The notes under the pieces were generated by a model. The model was not told the origin of the DNA. It saw only the letters and a list, made by a program, of their open reading frames with translations, and made no database searches. The position numbers and the translations under genes were made by a program. Of a DNA stretch of 64,000 bases, positions 18,005 through 28,589 are shown piece by piece. The stretch spans positions 2,011,001 through 2,075,000 of the forward strand of contig NZ_CP045851.1 of assembly GCF_009650215.1 (NCBI RefSeq). The letters are read 5' to 3'. Position 1 is the stretch's first letter. Every line of letters starts with the position of its first letter. The stretch comes from Actinomarinicola tropica. Its GTDB lineage: Bacteria; Actinomycetota; Acidimicrobiia; Acidimicrobiales; SKKL01.

Positions 18005-19167
18005 TCGACGACGAACGCACCGACAAGATCCGACGGACCCTCGAGGGCCTGCTCGGATCGCCCGCCAGCGACGGCAACCGCCTCGAGGTCCTCCGCAACG
18101 GCGACCAGATCTTCCCCGCCATGCTCGACGCGATCGCGGCGTCGACGCGCACGATCGACTTCCTCACCTTCATCTACTGGACCGGTGACATCGGCCGCCG
18201 CTTCGCGGAGGCCTTCGCCGAGCGCGCACGCCACGGCGTCCGGGTGCGGGTGCTGCTCGACGCCGTCGGCTCACGCCTGATCGACGAGGAGCTCGTCGGG
18301 ATGATGGAGGACGGCGGCTGCGACGTGCAGTGGTTCCGTCCGGTCGAGGCCGGCGCGCTCGGGGAGGTCAACCACCGCACCCACCGCAAGGTCCTCGTGT
18401 GCGACGAGACGACCGCGTTCACCGGCGGTGTGGGGATCGCCGACGAGTGGACCGGCGACGCCCGGTCCGAGGACGAGTGGCGCGACACGCACTTCCTCGT
18501 CGAGGGACCAGCCGTCCTCGGCCTGCGGGGAGCGTTCGTCGACAACTGGGCCGAGACCGGGGCGAAGCTCTTCGACCCGGAGGTCGACCGCTTCCCCGAG
18601 CTGCAGCCCTCGGGCGACCGCACCATCCAGGTGGTCAAGGGTGCCGCGGAGACCGGCTGGAGCGACATCGCGACGATGTTCCGCTCCCTCGTGCTCCTCG
18701 CCGAGGAGAACCTGCGGATCACGACGGCCTACTTCAACCCCGACGACCTCCTGCGGGAGCTCATCTGCGACACGTCGCGGCGCGGCGTGCGGGTCCAGGT
18801 GCTCATCCCCGGGCCGCACGCCGACAAGCGCTTCGTCCAGCTCGCGAGCGAGTCGGCCTACGCCGAGCTGCTCGACGCCGGCGTGGAGATCCACAACTTC
18901 CAGACGAGCATGCTGCACGCCAAGGTGCTGACGATCGACGGCCTCGTCGCCAGCGTGGGGTCGGCGAACGTCAACAACCGCTCGACGCTGTTCGACGAGG
19001 AGGTGAACCTCATCGTCTACGACCGCGAGATCACCGCGATCCTCGACGAGCACTTCGAGCAGGACCTGAGGTCGAGCGTCGAGATCGACATGTCCCGGTG
19101 GGAGGAGCGCAGCGCCTTCCAGAAGGCGGCCGAGACGGTCATCCAGACGGCGAAGGACCTCATCTGA
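18001..19167 (+). CDS. Phospholipase D family protein, cardiolipin synthase-like
   Basis: 388 residues, GTG start in a GTGA overlap with the nuclease stop. Two HKD motifs are present: HRKVLVCDE (in HRTHRKVLVCDETTAFTGG) and HAKVLTIDGLVASVGSANVNNRS. They define phosphatidyl transferase/phospholipase D enzymes such as cardiolipin synthase ClsA/ClsB. No N-terminal membrane helices are seen, closer to ClsB than ClsA. The overlap with a lipid-kinase-like gene downstream supports a role in phospholipid remodelling. Hydrolytic PLD activity cannot be excluded. Confidence 0.88.
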   Translation: MIDDERTDKIRRTLEGLLGSPASDGNRLEVLRNGDQIFPAMLDAIAASTRTIDFLTFIYWTGDIGRRFAEAFAERARHGVRVRVLLDAVGSRLIDEELVGMMEDGGCDVQWFRPVEAGALGEVNHRTHRKVLVCDETTAFTGGVGIADEWTGDARSEDEWRDTHFLVEGPAVLGLRGAFVDNWAETGAKLFDPEVDRFPELQPSGDRTIQVVKGAAETGWSDIATMFRSLVLLAEENLRITTAYFNPDDLLRELICDTSRRGVRVQVLIPGPHADKRFVQLASESAYAELLDAGVEIHNFQTSMLHAKVLTIDGLVASVGSANVNNRSTLFDEEVNLIVYDREITAILDEHFEQDLRSSVEIDMSRWEERSAFQKAAETVIQTAKDLI

Positions 19168-20069
19168 TGGCCGACGACCGACGCCCCGCGGGCTACGTCG
19201 TCGCTGCGAACGCCGCCGCCGGCTCGAGCGAGCGTGCCGCCATCCGCAGCGTCGCCGGTCGCCTCGCCGAGGTCGCGCCCACCGAGCTGGCGTGGACCGA
19301 GGGCGACGAGGAGTTCGACGCCGTGGTGGCCGGACGCGACGACCGCCTCCTCGTGCTCGCCGGCGGCGACGGGACCTTCCACTTCGCCCTCAACCGCCTC
19401 GCGGCGACCGACCAGCTCGAGGCCCCGGTCGGCATCGTCCCGGCCGGCACGGGGAACGACTTCGCTCGCGGCATCGGCGTGGGCGCCGACATCGACGAGG
19501 CGGTCGAGATCGTGCTCACCGGTCGACCGCGCTGGTACGCGGCGATCGAGACGTCCACCGGCGAGCTGGCCCACAACAACGCCCACTTCGGCCTCGGCCT
19601 CGTCGCCGCAGAGCGCGGCACGGCCTGGAAGCCCCGCCTCGGCCGCTTCGCCTACCCGGTCGGCACCGCCGTCGAGGGCCTGCGGTACGGCGGCGAGCCC
19701 CTCGGCGTGGCGGTCGACGGCGAGCCGGTCCACGACGGCCCGGCGCTCGCGGCGCTGGTGCTGCTCGGCCCGAGCATGGGCGGCGGCATCGAGCTGACCG
19801 ACGACATCGACGTGCGGGACCCGCTCCTCGACGTCGTCGTGGTCGAGCCGCCCCGGACGCGCGCCGACCGCCTGGCGATGGCCGCCGATGCGATACGTGG
19901 CGTGCTCCTCGACCGCGAGGACGTCGGCCGGTGGAGCGGCCGGGCCGTGGAGATCACCTCCTCCGACGGCGTGCGGGGCGACATCGACGGCGAGATCTCC
20001 GACTGGGGCCCCCGCCTCGAGCTGCGCGTCCGCCCGCGCACGTGGCAGGTCGTCTCGCCGCCCCGCTAG
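19167..20069 (+). CDS. Diacylglycerol kinase-like lipid kinase
   Basis: 300 residues, ATG start sharing one base with the preceding stop (TGATG). It has the DAGK catalytic signatures AGGDGTFHFALN (near residue 71) and PAGTGNDFAR (near residue 93). The N-terminal NPxSG motif of the family is replaced by ANAAAGSS, a mild divergence. The C-terminal domain includes the DIDGE segment typical of the YegS/DgkB fold. It probably phosphorylates diacylglycerol or a related lipid alcohol to feed phosphatidic acid into the phospholipid pool, in line with the coupled cardiolipin synthase-like gene. It is convergent with arfB. Confidence 0.9.
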   Translation: MADDRRPAGYVVAANAAAGSSERAAIRSVAGRLAEVAPTELAWTEGDEEFDAVVAGRDDRLLVLAGGDGTFHFALNRLAATDQLEAPVGIVPAGTGNDFARGIGVGADIDEAVEIVLTGRPRWYAAIETSTGELAHNNAHFGLGLVAAERGTAWKPRLGRFAYPVGTAVEGLRYGGEPLGVAVDGEPVHDGPALAALVLLGPSMGGGIELTDDIDVRDPLLDVVVVEPPRTRADRLAMAADAIRGVLLDREDVGRWSGRAVEITSSDGVRGDIDGEISDWGPRLELRVRPRTWQVVSPPR

Positions 20070-20082
20070 CGCCCGACACCCG

Positions 20083-20502
20083 TCAGTCCCAGCCCTCCCC
20101 GCGCCGGGATCGCTTGCGCTCGGCCCGTCGCCGCTTCTCGCCCAGGCGACGCTCGACCGCACCCCGACCCGGTCGCGTGGGAACACGTCGAGGCGACACC
20201 CGCAGGGCCTCGCGCACGACCTGGCCCATCCGCCGCGCCGCGGCCGCCCGGTTGCGCGACTGGGACCGCTCGCCGGCCTCCACCACGCGGACCTCGGCAC
20301 CGAGCCGCGCGAGCAACCGGCGCCGCTGGCCGTCGTCGAGGGCCTCGGAGGCCGCGACGTCCCATCGCAGGTCGACCTTGGTGTTCGACGTGTTGGCGTG
20401 CTGCCCGCCCGGCCCGCCCGACCCGGTGAAGCGCCACCGCAGCTCCCGAGCGGGGATCGTCAGCCGCCGGGTGACGACGATGCCGTCGTCCTCGACACCC
20501 AC
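20083..20502 (-). CDS. arfB: Alternative ribosome-rescue factor ArfB (peptidyl-tRNA hydrolase)
   Basis: 139 residues. The GTG at 20502 is chosen because AGGAGG lies exactly 6 bases upstream. The release-factor-like domain carries the catalytic GGQ at residues 32-34 in the GSGGPGGQHANTSNTKVD context, and the C-terminal tail is strongly basic (GEKRRRAERKRSRR), as needed to enter the empty mRNA channel. ArfB hydrolyses peptidyl-tRNA on stalled ribosomes without a stop codon. The codon-recognition domain of true release factors is absent, and the length matches ArfB. It is convergent with the lipid kinase gene and divergent from the phosphoesterase gene. Confidence 0.93.
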   Translation of the reverse strand: MGVEDDGIVVTRRLTIPARELRWRFTGSGGPGGQHANTSNTKVDLRWDVAASEALDDGQRRRLLARLGAEVRVVEAGERSQSRNRAAAARRMGQVVREALRVSPRRVPTRPGRGAVERRLGEKRRRAERKRSRRGEGWD

Positions 20503-20606
20503 CGTCCACCTCCTGTCGTCGCGGTCGTCACCGTCACCTCGACATCGGGCCACCCGGATGGGGCAGTCTGAGGCGGCGCGGGCACCTCACGAGTCGGAGG
20601 TCCACC

Positions 20607-22388
20607 ATGCAGCATCCCTCGTCGGGGCGCCGGTCACGGCGCATGCTCGTCGCGATCCTCGCGGCGCTCCTCGTCAGCGCCGGGGCGGTGTCGCCGGTCG
20701 ACGCCGGCGGCCGTGGCGGCGGAGGTCACGGACCGGGCCACGGACCGGGTCACGGTCGCCCGGACCGCCCGGACTTCGTCCTCACCGTCCTCCACAACAA
20801 CGACGGCGAGTCCGACCTCTTCGGCCCGGCCGACGACCCCGAGGCCGGCACGATCTCCCGCTTCGGCCACCTGGTGCAGCGCCTGCGGTGGCAGGCCACC
20901 GGCGGTCCCTTCGGCGGGTGGGGCTGGTTCGGCACCAAGCGGGGCGTCGTCACGATCAGCGCCGGGGACAACTTCCTCGCCGGCGCCGAGTGGCAGGCGA
21001 GCCTCGACCGCGGCGTCCCCTACTACGACGCCGTCGCGCTCGACCACCTCGACTCCGACGCCTTCGTCATCGGCAACCACGAGTTCGACTTCGGTCCCGA
21101 GGTGCTCGCCAACTTCATCCAGAGCTTCCGCGGCCGCGACGACGTCTTCCTCTCCGCCAACCTCGACTTCTCCCAGGAGCCGTCCCTCCAGACGCTCGTC
21201 GACCAGGGGCGCATCCGGCCGAGCGTCGTCGTGCGCGAGCGCGGCGAGCGCATCGGCATCATCGGCGTCACCACGCCGGAGCTCGACGAGGTGAGCAGCC
21301 CGGGCGACACGATCATCGACGACGACCTCGTCGGGATCATCCAGGGTGAGGTCGATCGCATGCGCCGCGCCGGGATCGACAAGATCCTCGTCGCCAGCCA
21401 CCTCCAGGACATCACCAACGAGCTCGAGCTCGTCACCCAGCTGAACCACGTCGACGCCGTGATCGGCGGCGGCGGCGGCGAGGACATCTCGGCGAGCTAC
21501 CCGCTCGTCGCCAACGACGTCGACGGCACGCCCGTCCCCGTCGTGACGGTCCCCGGGGACTACGACGACGTCGGCCGGCTCGTGCTCGAGTTCGACCGAC
21601 GCGGCAACGTCACCGGGTTCAGCGGCGGGCTCGTGCCCGTGACGGCCGACCTGCCGCAGAACTGGTTCATCCGGCGCCACGTCGAGCAGCCGGTGGAGCA
21701 GTACCTCCAGGAGCTCGCCACCACCGTCGTCGCCACCAGCGAGGTCGGCCTCAACGGCGTGCGAGACGACGTCCGGAGCCGGGAGACGAACCTCGGCAGC
21801 ATCATGGCCGACGCCCACCTGTCGGCCGCCCGGAGCCGGGCCGCGGAGTTCGGCGTGCCCGAACCCCAGGTGGCCCTGCAGAACGGCGGAGGCATCCGCA
21901 ACAACTCGGTGATCCCCGCGGGTGACGTCACCGCGCTCGACACCTACGCCATCGCGGCGTTCAGCAACGCGATCAGCATCATCCCCGACGTGGCGCGGGC
22001 GGACCTCCGCGCCGCGGCCGAGCACGGCCTCGCCGGGCTCCCCGCGCCGGCGGGCAGCTTCGCCCACTGGGCGGGGGTGCGGATCGAGTACCGGGTCGAC
22101 AACCCGATGGGCAGCAGGGTGGTGAACATGGTGCTCGCCGACGGCACCGAGATCGTGAGCGACGGCGTGGTCGTCGACGGCCCCGGCGTCACGGTGGCGA
22201 CGATCGACTTCCTCGCCCAGGGCCAGGACGGCTACGACATGTTCGAGCCGTACGACTTCACCACCATCGGCGTCGCCTACCAGCAGTCGCTGGCGTCCTA
22301 CCTGGCGTCGCTGGGCACGGTCACCGCCGAGCAGTACGCGGACCCGGCCGCCCCGGCCGATCGGGAGCGGATCGTCCCCCTCCCGTGA
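20607..22388 (+). CDS. Secreted 5'-nucleotidase family phosphoesterase
   Basis: 593 residues, ATG at 20607 with GGAGG 6 bases upstream. A Sec signal peptide ends near residue 33 (SPVDA). It is followed by a Gly/His linker containing HGPGHGPGHG that could bind metals. The metallophosphoesterase domain (about 55-330) has SAGDNFLAG and VIGNHEFDFG; the C-terminal 5_nucleotid_C domain (about 370-570) has ETNLGSIMADA and LQNGGGIRNN. The usual NDxHG metal motif reads NNDGES, so the histidine ligand is replaced by Glu. The enzyme should dephosphorylate nucleotides or sugar nucleotides outside the cell. A strong hairpin follows. Confidence 0.9.
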   Translation: MQHPSSGRRSRRMLVAILAALLVSAGAVSPVDAGGRGGGGHGPGHGPGHGRPDRPDFVLTVLHNNDGESDLFGPADDPEAGTISRFGHLVQRLRWQATGGPFGGWGWFGTKRGVVTISAGDNFLAGAEWQASLDRGVPYYDAVALDHLDSDAFVIGNHEFDFGPEVLANFIQSFRGRDDVFLSANLDFSQEPSLQTLVDQGRIRPSVVVRERGERIGIIGVTTPELDEVSSPGDTIIDDDLVGIIQGEVDRMRRAGIDKILVASHLQDITNELELVTQLNHVDAVIGGGGGEDISASYPLVANDVDGTPVPVVTVPGDYDDVGRLVLEFDRRGNVTGFSGGLVPVTADLPQNWFIRRHVEQPVEQYLQELATTVVATSEVGLNGVRDDVRSRETNLGSIMADAHLSAARSRAAEFGVPEPQVALQNGGGIRNNSVIPAGDVTALDTYAIAAFSNAISIIPDVARADLRAAAEHGLAGLPAPAGSFAHWAGVRIEYRVDNPMGSRVVNMVLADGTEIVSDGVVVDGPGVTVATIDFLAQGQDGYDMFEPYDFTTIGVAYQQSLASYLASLGTVTAEQYADPAAPADRERIVPLP

Positions 22389-22394
22389 TCTGAG

Positions 22395-22434
22395 CCGGTC
22401 GCGGGGCCCTCAGCAGGCGGGGCCCCGCGACCGG
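22395..22434. terminator. Hairpin terminator overlapping a convergent gene end
   Basis: A perfect 15-bp inverted repeat (CCGGTCGCGGGGCCC at 22395-22409, complement at 22420-22434) with a 10-base loop begins 7 bases after the phosphoesterase stop. Its right arm also encodes the last residues of the convergent minus-strand gene. No T-tract. It probably terminates the plus-strand transcript and blocks read-through into the antisense of the neighbour. Confidence 0.7.
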
Positions 22435-22874
22435 ATCTCGGCCAGCTTCGTGGCCGCCTCCCGCAGCTCGTCGAGCCACGCCGACTCGTTGGCGCCGACC
22501 AGGCGGACGCACCAGGCGAGCGCCTCGGAGCGGCTGCGGGCGATGCCGCCCTCGATGAGCAGGTCGAGGACGTGGCGCTCCTCGACCCGCAGGCGCGTCA
22601 TGACCGGCACCGACAGGTGGGAGAACCGCACCAGCTGGTCGTCGACGCGCACGGCCCACGAGACGGCGCGGTCGTAGCGCACCTCGGCGGGACGGGCGAT
22701 GGCGACGCGCGCGTCACGGGTGGCCTCCCGGAAGCGCTTGGGCGAGGTGCCCGCCGCGAGCCGGCCGACGACGAGCAGCTCCTCGCGGTCGGCGATCACC
22801 TCGAGTGGGCCCTCGAACCACCCGTCGGGCACGTGCTCGGTGAACCACTCCACGGCATCGGCGACGACGTCCAT
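22410..22874 (-). CDS. Hypothetical protein with ribbon-helix-helix-like C-terminus
   Basis: 154 residues from the ATG at 22874, which has GGAGGG upstream; the frame extends further up but without a better start. The N-terminal hundred residues are beta-rich (WFEGPLEVIADREELLVVGR, FSHLSVPVMTRLRVEERHVL). The C-terminal part, LIEGGIARSRSEALAWCVRLV, resembles a ribbon-helix-helix recognition segment of the kind seen in small DNA-binding proteins. I do not recognise the family. It is divergent from lon and shares its intergenic promoter region, so a link to lon regulation is possible but unproven. Confidence 0.7.
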   Translation of the reverse strand: MDVVADAVEWFTEHVPDGWFEGPLEVIADREELLVVGRLAAGTSPKRFREATRDARVAIARPAEVRYDRAVSWAVRVDDQLVRFSHLSVPVMTRLRVEERHVLDLLIEGGIARSRSEALAWCVRLVGANESAWLDELREAATKLAEIRSRGPAC

Positions 22875-22914
22875 GTGCCCTCCAGGTGACGGGAATGCCT
22901 CGCCGCGCGAGGCG

Positions 22915-22943
22915 TTGACGGTGAGTGACCGTAATCTTGTAAT
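22915..22943 (+). promoter_or_regulatory. Sigma-70-like promoter of lon with GTAATC direct repeat
   Basis: TTGACG (22915-22920), a 17-base spacer and TGTAAT (22938-22943) form the best housekeeping-type promoter in the window, about 57 bases before the lon start. A GTAATC-TT-GTAATC direct repeat (22931-22944) overlaps the -10 box and could bind a regulator. This is a rare AT-rich patch in the region. Confidence 0.6.
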
Positions 22944-22999
22944 CACCATCACGCCAGTGCATGCCGCGTGCGTGCCCTCTCCGAACTGCGAGGCGCCGA

Positions 23000-25318
<2,319 letters not shown>

Positions 25319-25348
25319 CGTGCGCCGGAGGACGACGAGGGGGAGCCG

Positions 25349-26077
25349 ATGATCGAACGTCGCATCGAGGTCGAGACCGACGACGGGACGATGACGACGT
25401 TCGTCGTCCACCCCGAGGAGGGCGGCCCCTTCCCCGTCGTTCTCTACCTCATGGACGCACCGAGCATCCGCCCGGCGCTGATGGACATGGCGTCGCGGCT
25501 CGCCAGCACGGGCTACTACGTCATGCTCCCGTTCCTCTTCTACCGGGGCAGCGAGTACCGCGAGTTCGGCCAGTCCGACGAGGACATGCACCTGCGGCGC
25601 GACCTCATGGGCACCGTCTCCCGCTCCGGCATCCTCACCGACGCCCGGGTGCTCCTGCAGGTGGCCGACGGCGATCCCGCCGCAAGCGACGGCCCGATCG
25701 GAGCGGTCGGCTTCTGCATGAGCGGTCGGCTGGTGCTGGCCCTCGCACAGCACATGCCCGAGCGGGTGGCCGCCGTGGCGTCCATCCACGGCGGCGGCCT
25801 CGTCGTCGACCGCGACGACTCGCCCCACCGACAGCTCGACCGCATCCGCGGCGAGGTCTACCTCGGCTGGCCCGACGAGGACCCGAGCGCACCGAAGGAC
25901 ACGATCCCGGCGATGGAGGAGGCGCTCACCGCCGCCGGGGTGCGCCACCGCATCGACTTCATGGAGGGTGCCCTCCACGGCTACGCCCCGCCCGGGGGCG
26001 CGCGCTACGACCGGGCCGCCTCCGAGACCCACTGGGAGCGCGTCCACGACCTCCTTCGCCGCAACCTCCACGGGTAG
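25349..26077 (+). CDS. Dienelactone hydrolase family protein
   Basis: 242 residues, ATG at 25349, with GAGGGGGAG upstream. An alpha/beta-hydrolase with the dienelactone-hydrolase nucleophile elbow GFCMSGR (Cys near residue 122), a likely acid in LGWPDED, and the catalytic His in GALHGYAPP. Such enzymes open lactones or cleave small esters, for example in aromatic-compound degradation. No aromatic catabolic genes are adjacent, so the substrate is open. It lies 30 bases after lon. Confidence 0.88.
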   Translation: MIERRIEVETDDGTMTTFVVHPEEGGPFPVVLYLMDAPSIRPALMDMASRLASTGYYVMLPFLFYRGSEYREFGQSDEDMHLRRDLMGTVSRSGILTDARVLLQVADGDPAASDGPIGAVGFCMSGRLVLALAQHMPERVAAVASIHGGGLVVDRDDSPHRQLDRIRGEVYLGWPDEDPSAPKDTIPAMEEALTAAGVRHRIDFMEGALHGYAPPGGARYDRAASETHWERVHDLLRRNLHG

Positions 26078-26080
26078 CCT
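26075..26080 (+). promoter_or_regulatory. Putative leaderless -10 box (TAGCCT) of the hemolysin III gene
   Basis: TAGCCT includes the TAG stop codon of the preceding gene and ends 6 bases before the ATG at 26087. There is no ribosome-binding site in between, so the gene is probably expressed from its own leaderless transcript. Confidence 0.45.
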
Positions 26081-26086
26081 GGCGTC

Positions 26087-26746
26087 ATGTCACTCGAGGT
26101 CGTGTCGCCGGCCCTCGTCGAGGAGCGGCCGCGCTGGCGGGGACGCACCCACACGTGGGCCTTCGTCGCCGCCGTCCCCGCCGGGCTCGCGCTGATCGTC
26201 GCCGCCAGCGGCACGCTCGCCACCGTCGCGGCGTCGATCTACGTCGGCGGGCTGCTCGCGGTGTTCGGCACGTCGTCCGCCTACCACCGGCTCGCCCGGT
26301 CGGTCCGGGCGCGGGTCGTCATGCAGCGGCTCGACCACTCGATGATCTACGTGCTCATCGCCGCGTCCTACGTCCCGATCTGCCTCGTGGCCCTGCCGCC
26401 GCGGTGGGGCATCCCGATGCTCAGCGTGGTCGCCACCCTCGGAGCGATCGGGATCGTGCTCAAGCTCACCGGTGCCCGACGGCTCGGCTGGGTGGGCTAC
26501 GCCCTCTACCCGGTCATGGGCTGGGCCGCGGTCGTCGCTGCGCCGGCGCTCGCGACGCACCTCACCGGTCTCCAGCTCGGGCTCATCGTCGCGGGCGGTC
26601 TGGCCTACACGATCGGCTTCCCCGTGCTGCTCACGCGCTGGCCCGACCCCTGGCCCCGCACGTTCGGCTACCACGAGGTGTGGCACGTCTTCACCATCGT
26701 CGCCGCCGTGCTGCACTTCGGGGCGATCGCCACCGTCGTCGCCTGA
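26087..26746 (+). CDS. Hemolysin III family (PAQR-type) membrane protein
   Basis: 219 residues with seven membrane helices. The PAQR/hemolysin III metal-site motifs are all present: SSAYHR after TM2, RLDHSMIY at TM3, and GYHEVWHVF near the last helix. The family includes bacterial YqfA/Hly-III proteins and eukaryotic adiponectin receptors; a membrane-embedded hydrolase activity with a zinc site is the leading model. The hemolysin label is historical. In bacteria a role in membrane lipid homeostasis is likely. Confidence 0.9.
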   Translation: MSLEVVSPALVEERPRWRGRTHTWAFVAAVPAGLALIVAASGTLATVAASIYVGGLLAVFGTSSAYHRLARSVRARVVMQRLDHSMIYVLIAASYVPICLVALPPRWGIPMLSVVATLGAIGIVLKLTGARRLGWVGYALYPVMGWAAVVAAPALATHLTGLQLGLIVAGGLAYTIGFPVLLTRWPDPWPRTFGYHEVWHVFTIVAAVLHFGAIATVVA

Positions 26747-26854
26747 CGCCGCTCGGCGTGCGGCTCGCCGCGATCAGGAGGTGTGAGCACCGCCCGCAGC
26801 GGCCAGACTCAAGGGAGGGCCGCACGGCCACGCCCACCGACAGGAGGAACCCGG

Positions 26855-27256
26855 ATGACCGGCTGGATCGGCGACATCGAGGATGCGACGACGAGCAACA
26901 CGACGTTCCGCACGGTGCTCTTCACCGGTGACCACCTCCAGCTGACGGTGATGAGCATCCCCGCGGGCAGCGAGATCGGGCTCGAGGCCCACGGTCACCT
27001 CGACCAGTTCATCCGCGTGGAGGAGGGCGAGGGCCGCCTCGACATGGGTCCGGCCGAGGACCAGATCGACGAGCACCACGCGCTGTCGGACGACTGGGCG
27101 GCGATCATCCCCGCCGGCACGTGGCACAACGTGGTCAACACCGGCGCAGGGGACCTGAAGCTGTACTCGATCTACACGCCGCCCGAGCACCCGGACGGCA
27201 CCGTGCACCAGACCAAGGCGGAGGCCGACGCCGCCGAGCACGACCACGATCACTAG
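26855..27256 (+). CDS. Cupin-domain protein with His-rich tail
   Basis: 133 residues, ATG at 26855 behind AGGAGG. One small beta-barrel cupin. Metal ligands are suggested by HGHLDQFIRVEEGEG (motif 1) and PAGTWHNVVNTG (motif 2). The C-terminus ends in EHDHDH, an extra metal-binding tail. Similar single-domain cupins are annotated as sugar isomerases or storage proteins, but the function here is not clear. The following MATE gene begins at or before its stop codon, so the two are probably cotranscribed. Confidence 0.88.
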   Translation: MTGWIGDIEDATTSNTTFRTVLFTGDHLQLTVMSIPAGSEIGLEAHGHLDQFIRVEEGEGRLDMGPAEDQIDEHHALSDDWAAIIPAGTWHNVVNTGAGDLKLYSIYTPPEHPDGTVHQTKAEADAAEHDHDH

Positions 27257-27302
27257 GCGACTCGTCCGCCAGCCGCTCGATCGCGAGATCCTGCGGCTGG
27301 CG

Positions 27303-28568
27303 GTGCCGGCCCTCGGCGCGCTCATCGCCGAACCGCTCTACATCCTCGCCGACACCGCGGTCGTCGGCCGCCTCGGCACCGACAGGCTCGCGGGTCTCGC
27401 CCTCGCCTCGACGGTGCTGCTCGTCGGCTACTCGATCTTCATCTTCCTCGCCTACGGGACGACCGCGGCGGTCAGCCGCCGGCTGGGGGCGGGTGACGAG
27501 TCGGGCGCCGCACACCAGGCCGTGCAGAGCCTCTGGCTCGCCGGGCTCATCGGGATCGCCATCGCCGGCGCCGTCGCGGTCGGCGCCGTGCCGCTCCTCC
27601 GCGCCCTCGGAGGCGAGGGCGAGGTCCTGGGCCACGCCACGACCTACCTGCGGATCAGCCTCCTCGGCATGCCGGCCATGCTCCTCGTGCTGGCGGGCAC
27701 CGGCTACCTCCGCGGCTTGCAGGACACACGCACGCCGCTGCTCATCGCCGTGGCGTCGGCGGCGACGAACCTCGTCGTCGAGCTGGTGCTCGTGTTCGGC
27801 CTGGGGTTCGACATCGGCGCGTCGGCGGCCGCCACCGTCGTCGCCCAGGTCGGCAGCGCCGCGTGCTACCTCCTCATCATCCAGCGAGCGGTCCGCGTCC
27901 ACGCCACCCGACTGCGCCCGCACTGGCCGACCATCGCCCGCCTCGGCGTGGTCGGCCGCGACCTGTTCGTGCGGACGGTCGCCCTACGTGGCGCCATCGT
28001 CGCCACCACCGCGGCGGCCGCCCGTTCGGGCACCTCGGCCCTGGCCGCGCACCAGATCACCTTCGAGGTCTGGAACCTGATGGCCCTGACGCTCGACGCG
28101 GTGGCCATCGCCGGCCAGGCGATGGTCGGCCGCCACCTCGGCGCCGGCGACAGCGCGTCCGCCCGTGCGGTCGGTGACCGGATCATCCGCTGGGGGCTGG
28201 GGACCGGCGTGGTCCTCGGTGCGGTCCTGCTCGCCGGCCACCGCGCCCTGCCCTCGCTCTTCACCGACGACGGCACCGTCGTGGCGATCGGTGGGAGCCT
28301 CCTCGTCGTCGCTGCGGTCGCCCAGCCGCTCAACGGCGTGGTCTTCGCTCTGGACGGCCTCCTCATCGGCGCCGGCGACATGACCTGGCTCGCGGTGGCG
28401 ATGGCGCTGGCGACCGGCGGCTACCTTCCCCTCGTCGGTGCCGTCGTCGCCCTCGACCTCGGCGTCGCCGCCCTGTGGTGGAGCTTCACGGCGTTCATGG
28501 CGATGCGCCTGGCCACGCTCCTCGGACGCTGGCGCGGTGGACGATGGGCCGTCGTCGGCGTCGCCTGA
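27303..28568 (+). CDS. MATE family efflux transporter (start uncertain)
   Basis: At least 421 residues, about twelve membrane helices, with the MATE pattern LADTAVVGRLGT and the repeat half starting AAHQITFEVWN. DinF-type members export drugs or metabolites by sodium or proton exchange. The start is a problem: family N-termini include a segment like LDREILRLAVPALG, which is encoded here from about 27258 on. The only standard start in that frame after an in-frame TGA at 27156 is the GTG at 27303, which cuts into the first helix. A CTG at 27291 or a rare ATC at 27249 overlapping the cupin stop would restore it. Confidence 0.88.
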   Translation: MPALGALIAEPLYILADTAVVGRLGTDRLAGLALASTVLLVGYSIFIFLAYGTTAAVSRRLGAGDESGAAHQAVQSLWLAGLIGIAIAGAVAVGAVPLLRALGGEGEVLGHATTYLRISLLGMPAMLLVLAGTGYLRGLQDTRTPLLIAVASAATNLVVELVLVFGLGFDIGASAAATVVAQVGSAACYLLIIQRAVRVHATRLRPHWPTIARLGVVGRDLFVRTVALRGAIVATTAAAARSGTSALAAHQITFEVWNLMALTLDAVAIAGQAMVGRHLGAGDSASARAVGDRIIRWGLGTGVVLGAVLLAGHRALPSLFTDDGTVVAIGGSLLVVAAVAQPLNGVVFALDGLLIGAGDMTWLAVAMALATGGYLPLVGAVVALDLGVAALWWSFTAFMAMRLATLLGRWRGGRWAVVGVA

Positions 28569-28576
28569 GCGTCCCG

Positions 28577-28582
28577 TACGAT
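28577..28582 (+). promoter_or_regulatory. Putative leaderless -10 box (TACGAT)
   Basis: TACGAT ends 7 bases before the ATG at 28590, with no ribosome-binding site between. It lies in the 21-base gap after the MATE gene and would start transcription at the AUG of the AAA protein. Confidence 0.5.
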
Positions 28583-28589
28583 CCCCCAC

